From contig JALSIO010000112.1 in assembly GCA_026989995.1 (NCBI GenBank), positions 1 through 5,414 of the forward strand: DNA of 5,414 nt, in the 5' to 3' direction. Within the stretch, counting starts at the first letter, position 1, and every line of letters begins with the position of its first letter. The notes below the pieces were generated by a model. The model saw only the letters and a program-made list of their open reading frames with translations. It was not told the DNA's origin and searched no databases. A program made the translations under genes and the position numbers. Shown here piece by piece: positions 1 through 5,414 of this stretch. Source of the DNA: Myxococcales bacterium (GTDB lineage Bacteria; Myxococcota_A; UBA9160; JALSIO01).

Positions 1-2
1 AG

Positions 3-860
3 GTCATCTACCCGAACGTGGGGGGCTTCGGCTCCGGTCGATTCCTCGCCCTCGGCGACCCGGAGCTGATGGAGACCTGCGTGCGCGCCTACAACGACTG
101 GCTGCTCGAGTGGACCTCGGCGGACCGGGCGCGCCTGATTCCGGTGATGGCCCTCCCCTTCTGGGACATCCCGGCGGCCGTGAAGGAGATGGAGCGCTGC
201 GCGGAGGCGGGCCACCGGGCCGTGCTCGCCTGCGGCCAGCCCCGGGCCTTCGGCCAGCCGCCGCTGGCCCACCGGCACTGGGATCCCATCTGGGATGCCG
301 CACAGTCCCTGGGCCTTCCGGTGAGCTTCCACATCGGAAGTGGCGACCTCTCGGAGCTGGTGCGGGACAGCGCCGGCATCGGGATCCGCGCCAACTTCGC
401 CCGGCTCTCCTCGCTCTACTTCCTCGACAACTCCCGCACCCTGGCCGACCTGATCTTCGGCGGCATCTGCCACCGCTTCCCCCGACTCCGGTTCGTGTCG
501 GTGGAGAGCGGCGCGGGCTGGATCCGCTCCATGCTCGAGGCCTTCGACTGGCAGTGGCGCAACGGCGGAGTCCGCGACGAACACCCGGAATACGACCTGC
601 TTCCGAGCGAGTACTTCCGGCGGCAGATCTACGGCTGCTTCTGGTTCGAGAAGGGGGCACTGCGGGAGGTCCTCGAGGCCTATCCGGACAACCTCCTCTT
701 CGAGACCGACTTCCCCCACCCCACCTGCCAGGCACCGGGGCCGAAGAGCGCCGGCACCCACCCGCGGCACTACGCGGAGGAGGCCCTGGCCGGAGTTCCG
801 GAGCCGGTGGTGGCCCGGGTCCTCCACGACAACGCCGCCGCCCTCTACGGGGTGGACTGA
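3..860 (+). CDS. Amidohydrolase family 2 (metal-dependent TIM-barrel hydrolase), 5'-truncated by window edge
   Basis: This is a metal-dependent hydrolase or decarboxylase of the amidohydrolase-2 superfamily (ACMSD-like TIM barrel), probably cytoplasmic. The frame is open from base 3 and ends at TGA 858-860, giving 285 visible residues. Family members are usually about 370-400 residues, so roughly 100 N-terminal residues, including the first-strand HxH metal ligands, lie outside the window. Numbered from base 3, a VIYPNVGGFGSGR stretch opens the fragment. The metal-ligand type histidine of FHIGSGD is at about residue 110, the VESGAGW motif at about 167-173, and the late-strand catalytic/metal aspartate of ETDFPHP at about 236. 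The C-terminus, with HDNAAALYG, is typical of the family. A GTG at 18 is in frame, but conserved sequence continues upstream of it, so it is not the true start. The gene lies 11 nt upstream of the CoA-transferase and is probably co-transcribed with it. The family is confident; the substrate and the choice between hydrolase and decarboxylase are unknown. Confidence 0.88.
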   Translation, partial: VIYPNVGGFGSGRFLALGDPELMETCVRAYNDWLLEWTSADRARLIPVMALPFWDIPAAVKEMERCAEAGHRAVLACGQPRAFGQPPLAHRHWDPIWDAAQSLGLPVSFHIGSGDLSELVRDSAGIGIRANFARLSSLYFLDNSRTLADLIFGGICHRFPRLRFVSVESGAGWIRSMLEAFDWQWRNGGVRDEHPEYDLLPSEYFRRQIYGCFWFEKGALREVLEAYPDNLLFETDFPHPTCQAPGPKSAGTHPRHYAEEALAGVPEPVVARVLHDNAAALYGVD

Positions 861-862
861 GG
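859..862 (+). promoter_or_regulatory. Ribosome binding site for the tandem CoA-transferase
   Basis: GAGG overlaps the last two bases of the amidohydrolase stop codon and lies 9 nt before ATG 872. This spacing favours ATG 872 over the in-frame GTG at 866, which would leave only 3 nt. The overlap with the upstream stop suggests translational coupling of the two genes. Confidence 0.5.
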
Positions 863-871
863 CGGGTGCCG

Positions 872-3244
872 ATGGATCTCCTGGGCCACTTCCGGGTGGT
901 GGATCTCTCCGACGAGATCGCGGGACCCTACTGCACCCGGCTGCTCGCCGACGCGGGCGCCGACGTGATCCGCGTCGAACCCCGGGCCGGCGACCCGCTC
1001 CGCCGCTGGTCGGCCACGGGGGCCGACCTCGGCGACCGCGACGGGGTGCTCTTCCGCTTCCTGCACCACGGCAAGCGCTCGGTGGCGGGCGAACCCGAGG
1101 ACCCGCACGTCGAGGACCTCCTCGCGAGCGCCGACCTCGTGGTCGAATCCCTGGCACCCGGGCGCCTCGACGTCGCCGGGCTGCTCGCGCGGGACCCCGG
1201 TCTCGTGGTGCTCTCCATCTCGCCCTACGGCCGCGGCGGCCCCCTGGACGCCCACCCGGCCACCGAGTTCACCATCCAGGCCGAGTGCGGCTCCATCGGC
1301 ACCCGGGGCCTTCCGGGGAGGGAGCCCTTCCAGGCCGGCGGACGGATCACGGAGTGGGTGGCGGGGACCTTCGCGGCCGTGGGCGCGCTGGCCGCCCTCC
1401 ACCGGGCCCGGCGAACGGGGCACGGCGAGCACGTGGACTTCTCCATGCTCGAGGTGATGACCATTGCCGGGACGAACTACACCGATCTCCTCTTCCAGGT
1501 CCTCGGACTCGAGCCCACGGGCGGCCTCCCGCAGACGGTGGAGACCCCCTCCATCGAGCCCACCCTCGACGGCTACGTGGGCTTCTGCACCAACTCGCGG
1601 CAGCAGTTCTCGGACTTCCTGCTGCTGATCGAGCGGCCGGACCTGCGCGACGACGAGCAACTCGCGCAGGTGGCCGGACGCATGGCCCGCTTCGAGGAGT
1701 GGAATCGCATCGTCCACGCCTACACAACCCGTCACACCACCGCCGAGATCATCGAGCGGGCCAGCCTGCTTCGGATTCCGGTGGCGCCCGTGCTCTCGGC
1801 CGCGGAGGTGCCCCACCACGAGCAGATCGTCGCCCGGGGGGCCCTTCGCCCGGACCCGGAGGGCCAGTTCCTGATGCCGCGCCCTCCCTACCGCATCGAC
1901 GACCAGGATCCTCCGCCTCCGCGGCCTGCACCGGCCGTGGGAGAGCACACGGGCCGCATCGAGTCCCGGGCGCCCGCGCGGCGGGAGCCCGAGGGACCGC
2001 CGGGCCTCCCCCTCGAGGGGGTGCGGGTCGTCGACATGACCGCCTGGTGGGCCGGGCCGTCGGCCACGCAGATGCTGGCGCTGCTCGGCGCCGACGTGAT
2101 CCACCTCGAGTCCACCCACCGCCCCGACGGAATGCGCATGGTCGGCGGCATGCTCGCCGGCCGCTACCCCGAGTGGTGGGAGGCGAGCCACTTCTTCCTC
2201 GGAACCAACACCAACAAGCGGGGCATCACCCTGGACCTGCGCCACCCCCGCGGCCTCGAGCTCGCCCGGGAGCTCATCGCCCGCTCGGACGCCCTGGTGG
2301 AGAACATGAGCCCGCGGGTGCTGGACCAGTTCGGCCTCACGTGGCCGTCCATCCACGCGCGCAACCCCCGCACCATCCTGGTGCGGATGCCCGCCTTCGG
2401 CCTCACCGGCCCATGGCGCGACAACACCGGCTTCGCACAGACCATGGAGCAGATCACGGGCCTCGCCTGGGTGACCGGCCACCAGGACGACCAGCCGCGC
2501 ATCCAGCGGGGCCCCTGTGACCCGCTGGCCGGCATGCACGCCGCCTTCGCGCTCCTCCTCGCCCTCGAGAGACGGGACCGAACCGGCCTCGGCTGCCACG
2601 TGGAATGCACCATGGTGGAGGGCGCGCTGAACGCCGCCGCGGAACAGATCGCCGAGGCCACCGCCTACGGGCGGGTCATGGAGCGGGAGGGCAACCGCAG
2701 CCCCACCGCGGCGCCCCAGGGGCTCTACCCCTGCGCCGGGAGCGAGCCCGGGCTCGAGCAGTGGCTGGCGCTCTCGGTGCGCACCGACGCCCAGTGGCAC
2801 GCCCTGCGGGAGGTCCTCGGAGACCCGCCGTGGGCGCGAGCGCCCGAGCTCGACACCCTCGCCGGACGACGGAGGCACCACGACGCCATCGACGCCGAGC
2901 TCCGATCCTTCTTCCTCGCGCAGGATCGGGAGGAGATCGCCGAGCGGCTCGCGAAGGCCGGCGTGCCCGCGGTGCCCCTGCGGGACCCCCGCCTCGCCCA
3001 CCGCCATCCGCAGATGGCGGCCCGTGGCTTCTTCGAGCCCTTCGAGCACCCCGTGGTCGGACGCCACACGGTTCCGTCGGCGCCCTTCCGCTACCGGAGC
3101 GTCAAGCGCTGGATCCGCCACCCCGCGCCCACCCTCGGCGAGCACAACCGGGAGGTGCTCGGCGGGCTGCTCGGCCTTTCGGAGGCCGAGCTCGCCGAGC
3201 TCGAGGCCGAGGGCGTGATCGGCACCCGCATGGCCGGGCTCTAG
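872..3244 (+). CDS. Tandem-domain CaiB/BaiF (class III) CoA-transferase, two fused full domains
   Basis: This 790-residue protein contains two complete class III CoA-transferase domains, enzymes that move CoA between carboxylic acids. Domain 1 covers about residues 5-362: VVDLSDEIAGP at 9-19, HGKRS at 66-70 and a closing GEHTGR near 357. A Pro/Arg-rich linker spans about 362-380. Domain 2 covers about 381-790: VVDMTAWWAGP at 386-396, NTNKRGITLDL from 446, VENMSP, an NP..I...MPAFG..GP segment and a closing LGEHNREVL near 755. The catalytic aspartate expected by analogy with Asp169 of formyl-CoA transferase is present in domain 2 as Asp550 (GPCDPLAG, codon 2519-2521). The same place in domain 1 holds Glu161 (ITEWVAG, codon 1352-1354). 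ATG 872 is preferred because GAGG at 859-862 sits 9 nt upstream; an in-frame GTG at 866 is too close to it. No frame damage is seen. Two-domain fusions of this family are known, for example DddD, but nothing here identifies this protein as DddD. The substrate is unknown. Confidence 0.93.
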   Translation: MDLLGHFRVVDLSDEIAGPYCTRLLADAGADVIRVEPRAGDPLRRWSATGADLGDRDGVLFRFLHHGKRSVAGEPEDPHVEDLLASADLVVESLAPGRLDVAGLLARDPGLVVLSISPYGRGGPLDAHPATEFTIQAECGSIGTRGLPGREPFQAGGRITEWVAGTFAAVGALAALHRARRTGHGEHVDFSMLEVMTIAGTNYTDLLFQVLGLEPTGGLPQTVETPSIEPTLDGYVGFCTNSRQQFSDFLLLIERPDLRDDEQLAQVAGRMARFEEWNRIVHAYTTRHTTAEIIERASLLRIPVAPVLSAAEVPHHEQIVARGALRPDPEGQFLMPRPPYRIDDQDPPPPRPAPAVGEHTGRIESRAPARREPEGPPGLPLEGVRVVDMTAWWAGPSATQMLALLGADVIHLESTHRPDGMRMVGGMLAGRYPEWWEASHFFLGTNTNKRGITLDLRHPRGLELARELIARSDALVENMSPRVLDQFGLTWPSIHARNPRTILVRMPAFGLTGPWRDNTGFAQTMEQITGLAWVTGHQDDQPRIQRGPCDPLAGMHAAFALLLALERRDRTGLGCHVECTMVEGALNAAAEQIAEATAYGRVMEREGNRSPTAAPQGLYPCAGSEPGLEQWLALSVRTDAQWHALREVLGDPPWARAPELDTLAGRRRHHDAIDAELRSFFLAQDREEIAERLAKAGVPAVPLRDPRLAHRHPQMAARGFFEPFEHPVVGRHTVPSAPFRYRSVKRWIRHPAPTLGEHNREVLGGLLGLSEAELAELEAEGVIGTRMAGL

Positions 3245-3253
3245 TCCGGCTGC

Positions 3254-3279
3254 CCCGCCCGGCCCGAAGGCCCGACGGG
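3254..3279 (+). other. Imperfect hairpin in the CoA-transferase/hydratase gap
   Basis: The arms at 3254-3264 and 3269-3279 form 9 of 11 possible pairs, closing on a CGAA loop, in the 43-nt gap between the two genes. The 3' arm takes in the first GGG of the GGGAGG ribosome binding site. There is no T-run after it, so it is not a classical intrinsic terminator. In DNA this GC-rich, such pairing may be chance. Confidence 0.25.
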
Positions 3280-3282
3280 AGG
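3277..3282 (+). promoter_or_regulatory. Strong ribosome binding site for the enoyl-CoA hydratase gene
   Basis: GGGAGG is followed by a 5-nt spacer and GTG 3288. It is the best Shine-Dalgarno sequence in the window. It fixes the start of the hydratase gene at 3288, even though the frame that begins there soon loses family similarity. Its first three bases are also the 3' end of an imperfect hairpin at 3254-3279. Confidence 0.65.
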
Positions 3283-3287
3283 ACGCC

Positions 3288-3848
3288 GTGAGCAGCATCG
3301 AGCTCGGCACCGGCACCCGCGGGCGGAGCTGCGCGACCCCGTGCTCCGGGTCCGCATCGACCGGCCGGAGAAGCGCAACACCATGGCGCAGGAGAGGTAC
3401 CGGGGCCTCAAACGGGCCGCGATCCTTGCCGACGGCGATCCGGAGGTGGACGCGCTGCTCGTCACCGGGACGCGGGCGTGGTTCTGCGCCGGTGGCGACA
3501 TGAGCGGGGAGTCCGAGGATCCCGAGGGCCTGGCCGCCCATGCGGGCCTCGGCCGCGCGCGCCATCTCCTCTGCACCGGCGTCGAGGTGGACGGGCACCG
3601 GGCCGAGGCCCTCGGCCTCGTCCCGGAGGTGGTGCCGGAGGCCGATTTCGCCGATCGCGTCGGGTGGGCGCTCGAGCAGATCCGGCGCACCGCGCCGCAG
3701 GCCCGTGCCGCCGTGAAGGCGGAGCTGAACCGCCGGCCGCCGGCCGCCGTGGTGAGCCTCTTCCGCCGGGCCCTGCTCTCCCCCGAGATGGTCCGAGGGG
3801 ATGCGGGCCTTTCTCGAACGCCGCCCGCCGCGGTGGCCCCGCAACTAG
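3288..3848 (+). pseudogene. Enoyl-CoA hydratase/isomerase (crotonase family), frameshifted twice and internally deleted
   Basis: Crotonase-fold enzymes hydrate or isomerise acyl-CoA thioesters. This copy must be read in three segments. GTG 3288, behind a strong ribosome binding site, gives MSSIELGTGT. Near 3318-3326 similarity moves to another frame (AELRDPVLRVRIDRPEKRN), which continues with the first oxyanion-hole motif FCAGGDM at about 3482-3502. Near 3797-3800 it returns to the first frame in a GGGG run, giving [15 protein letters not shown] and TAG 3846-3848. Between EGLAAHAG and [11 protein letters not shown] (about 3536-3556) some 65-75 residues expected in this family are absent. They would carry the second oxyanion-hole GG and the active-site glutamate region. 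The rebuilt protein has about 187 residues against the usual 255-280. As written it cannot be a working hydratase. The family assignment is firm; whether this is true decay or an assembly fault is open. Confidence 0.8.
3845..3848. other. Shared CTAG: overlapping stop codons of convergent genes
   Basis: The palindrome CTAG gives TAG on the plus strand (3846-3848), ending the hydratase frame, and TAG on the minus strand (3847-3845), ending the oxidoreductase frame. The two convergent groups therefore have no intergenic space at all, and no terminator hairpin is visible between them. Any terminator would have to lie inside the opposite coding sequence. Confidence 0.75.
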
Positions 3849-4497
3849 CGCCCCGCCCCGCTCCCGGGGTCGGCCGCGGCGAGCCGGCCCCGGGCCTGCT
3901 CGCGGGCCCGCGCGAGCTCGGCCGCCTCGGGGCGCCCGCGGTAGAAGGGATCGAGCGGGTAGCAGCCGGAGACGAGCCCGCTTCGCGGCGCGGTGGTGCA
4001 GTCGCTGAAGGTCCGGCAGATGCGCCCGCGGTCCACGGGGCGCCCGGCGAGGAGGTCCGCCGGAAGCGCGGGGGTAGGAGAGCGCCATCCGCCCGAGCCC
4101 CACGGCCTCCGCCAGCCCTGCGCGCACCACGGCCCCGGCCAGCCAGGGGATCCACCCCTGCAGGTAGGAGTAGGCCGAGCCGACGAAGCGGAGCTGCGGG
4201 TGCGCGCGCCGCAGCTCGGCCGTGGCCGCGACCTGGCGGGCCACGCCCACGAGCGGGTCCTCGGGCGGCAGGTAGCCGTCGCTCGGCGGATAGAAGGCGG
4301 GCCGCTGCACGTGGGGGTTGTAGGTAGGGGCTGCCCGCCGTCACGCAGACGAGCGCCACGCCGAGCTCCGGGAGGCGCCCGATGAGCTCGTGGGTCTCGG
4401 CGAGGTCCGGGGACAGGGCATCGGGAGCGGCGCCGAAGGGGCGCGGCAGCCCGCCCGCCGGGATCTCGGGGACCCCCACGCCGCCGGGACCGGGGCG
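3845..4497 (-). pseudogene. NADH:flavin oxidoreductase (old yellow enzyme family), C-terminal half only, two frameshifts
   Basis: Old-yellow-enzyme family proteins are FMN-containing TIM barrels that reduce activated C=C bonds with NAD(P)H. The visible part, read 4497 to 3845, starts at [16 protein letters not shown] and runs through [37 protein letters not shown] and [11 protein letters not shown]. It continues through the phosphate-binding strand [11 protein letters not shown] and the cysteine-bearing tail [19 protein letters not shown] to TAG 3847-3845. Two one-base excesses break the frame: one in GG at 4323-4324 (codons TAC TAC written with an added C) and one in the G5 run at 4070-4074 (YPALPADLL interrupted). 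The first 250 or more residues of the family, with the N-terminal FMN-site strands and catalytic residues, are missing and replaced in frame by a dehydrogenase fragment. The remaining part is about 215 residues. Family identity is confident; the copy is non-functional as written. Confidence 0.8.
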
Positions 4498-4906
4498 GAA
4501 GCGGGCCGCGATCTCGAAGGCCGCCTTGCCCGCGAGCAGGATCGCGGCGATCGCGAACTCCGCCACCGGCACGGCGTTGGCGTCCGCCGCGGAGGCCACC
4601 CGGATCCCGCGCCGGCAGAGCTCCGGGGTCACGAGGTCCCGCACCGTTCCCGCTGCATGCGCCACCAGCCGCAGCGCCGGGCAGCGCCCGAGCAGCGCCT
4701 CGTCGAAGCGCGGGCTCCCCCAGCCCGTGACGGCGATCTCGGCCTCGGCCAGGGAGCGGGCCGCGTCGGACGGCTCCCCCGTGCCCGGCAGGTAGGGCTC
4801 CGCCGGCCGGACGAGGCGCGCGAGCCCGGCCAGGGCCTCCTCCGGGAAGAGGCGCTCGCACGGGCCGGGGGGCAGGAGCAGTACCCGCCGCGGGGCGGGC
4901 GCTCAC
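4498..4906 (-). pseudogene. D-isomer-specific 2-hydroxyacid dehydrogenase, N-terminal fragment
   Basis: Enzymes of this family use NAD(P)H to interconvert 2-keto and 2-hydroxy acids. The likely start is GTG 4906-4904, in a GTGA overlap with the carboxyltransferase stop. That frame, however, reaches the conserved sequence only if one base near 4891 is dropped, giving [15 protein letters not shown]. The conserved part reads [18 protein letters not shown], then [20 protein letters not shown] and [19 protein letters not shown], which are hallmarks of the family's first domain and of the helix leading into the NAD domain. It stops at AAFEIAARF near 4498 and runs straight into oxidoreductase sequence. 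The GxGxxG nucleotide-binding motif and the catalytic Arg, Glu and His are all absent. About 135 residues remain of a usual 310-340. An internal GTG at 4665 is in the conserved frame but cuts into family sequence. Confidence 0.75.
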
Positions 4907-5414
4907 CAGGGGAGCCCGCCCGGCTCCGGCTCCCGGTCCACCCGTTCCGGGAGCCAGGCCAGGGCCTCGACGAGGGCGCTTCGAAGCTCCTGCGGCGCCA
5001 CCACGTCGTCGTAGCCGAAGCCCTCCGCGATCCGCCAGGGACCCGACGCCTCGAGGGCCTCCACGCGGGCCTGCTCGCCGGCGTCGAGCCCCGCCGCCCG
5101 GCCTCCCGGGCCGGCCGGCATGGCCCCGAGGGTCGCGGTGGGGAGTGCGAGCGAGAGGCTCTGCCGATCCCACGGGTTCTGGGCCATGACCGAGGACCCG
5201 AATCCGAAGGCCTTGCGCACGGTCACGTGGATCTTGGGCACCGCCAGCCGCCGCTGGGCCCGGAACATGCGTCCGGCGAAGCGGAGGATCCCCTCCCGCT
5301 CGGCGCGGGTTCCCGCCATCACGCCGGGGTTGTCGGCGAGGAAGACGAAGGGGAGGCCGAAGGCGCCCATGCGCTCGATGAACTCCTCGCCCTTGAGCGC
5401 CGCATCCCGGTCGA
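4903..5414 (-). CDS. Acyl-CoA carboxylase carboxyltransferase (beta-type) subunit, C-terminal part, 5'-truncated by window edge
   Basis: This subunit transfers carboxyl from carboxybiotin to an acyl-CoA, as in acetyl-, propionyl- or methylcrotonyl-CoA carboxylases, and works with a separate biotin carboxylase/carrier. The frame is open from base 5412 down to TGA 4905-4903, giving 169 residues of a protein usually over 500 long. [18 protein letters not shown] opens the fragment. Next come [18 protein letters not shown], with the acyl-CoA/oxyanion glycines of the second crotonase-like domain, and then [19 protein letters not shown]. The tail has [17 protein letters not shown] and [18 protein letters not shown], typical of the carboxylase C-terminus. 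An in-frame ATG at 5370 lies inside conserved sequence and is not the start. There is no frame damage. The stop overlaps the proposed start of the next gene (GTGA), which suggests one operon. The acyl-CoA substrate cannot be told from this part. Confidence 0.87.
   Translation of the reverse strand, partial: DRDAALKGEEFIERMGAFGLPFVFLADNPGVMAGTRAEREGILRFAGRMFRAQRRLAVPKIHVTVRKAFGFGSSVMAQNPWDRQSLSLALPTATLGAMPAGPGGRAAGLDAGEQARVEALEASGPWRIAEGFGYDDVVAPQELRSALVEALAWLPERVDREPEPGGLPW

Noticed and set aside
4..735. Long minus-strand open frame opposite the amidohydrolase
   Set aside because: The Arg/Ser/Gly/Pro-rich translation has no family motif, and the plus strand carries a well-conserved hydrolase.
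866..868. GTG as the start of the tandem CoA-transferase
   Set aside because: It is only 3 nt after the GAGG site and adds just two residues. ATG 872 has normal spacing.
3245..3287. Intrinsic terminator after the CoA-transferase
   Set aside because: A hairpin can be drawn but no T-run follows, and the strong ribosome binding site directly after it argues for continued transcription.
3288..3800. Programmed ribosomal frameshifting in the hydratase gene
   Set aside because: There are two shifts without a recognisable slippery heptamer plus pseudoknot, and the active-site core is also missing. Decay or sequence error explains all of it more simply.
845..3844. A 999-codon open frame on the minus strand opposite the CoA-transferase and hydratase
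   Set aside because: It is antisense to a clear two-domain CoA-transferase. Its protein is low-complexity (Gly, Arg, Ala, Glu, His rich) with no recognisable motif, a normal by-product of high GC at third codon positions.
3849..4327. Plus-strand continuation of the hydratase body frame
   Set aside because: After the GGGG run the translation is Ala/Arg/Pro-rich with no crotonase similarity and is antisense to the oxidoreductase. The natural C-terminus lies in another frame ending at 3848.
4075..5173. Upstream part of the minus-strand frame that ends at 3845
   Set aside because: Only the part below about 4075 matches the oxidoreductase. The rest is an out-of-frame shadow of the dehydrogenase and carboxyltransferase sequence.

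Overview
This is a very GC-rich window (well above 60% by eye, with codon third positions almost all G or C). It carries two converging groups of catabolic genes. The gene types are an amidohydrolase, a class III CoA-transferase, an enoyl-CoA hydratase, a 2-hydroxyacid dehydrogenase, an old-yellow-enzyme-type oxidoreductase and an acyl-CoA carboxylase carboxyltransferase. This set and the base composition suggest a soil or aquatic bacterium with a large acyl-CoA catabolic repertoire, such as an uncultured deltaproteobacterial or Binatota-like lineage or an actinobacterium. The taxon is a low-confidence inference. No rRNA, tRNA, CRISPR array, insertion sequence or clear promoter is visible.

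The plus-strand group runs from 1 to 3848. It begins with the C-terminal three quarters of an amidohydrolase-2 family metal-dependent hydrolase, cut by the window edge. This is followed 11 nt later by an intact 790-residue protein made of two full CaiB/BaiF CoA-transferase domains in tandem. After a 43-nt gap comes a damaged enoyl-CoA hydratase/isomerase gene.

The minus-strand group runs from 5414 down to 3845. It begins with the C-terminal part of an acyl-CoA carboxylase carboxyltransferase, cut by the window edge. A GTGA stop/start overlap leads into the N-terminal part of a D-isomer-specific 2-hydroxyacid dehydrogenase. That part runs in frame, with no gap, into the C-terminal half of an NADH:flavin oxidoreductase. 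The two groups meet tail to tail, and their stop codons share one CTAG at 3845-3848.

The main oddity is how unevenly the damage is spread. The two plus-strand genes in 1-3244 and the carboxyltransferase in 4903-5414 read cleanly. The 1.6 kb between them holds five apparent single-base frame changes, four fitting an extra G/C base, and two large in-frame losses of conserved protein core. This is either a local block of decaying genes or a badly assembled/low-coverage segment; the sequence alone cannot decide. If the genes are intact in the source genome, they would form a CoA-ester catabolic locus: CoA is transferred to an acid, the acyl-CoA is hydrated, reduced or carboxylated, and a C-C or C-N bond is cleaved hydrolytically. 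The substrate cannot be named.
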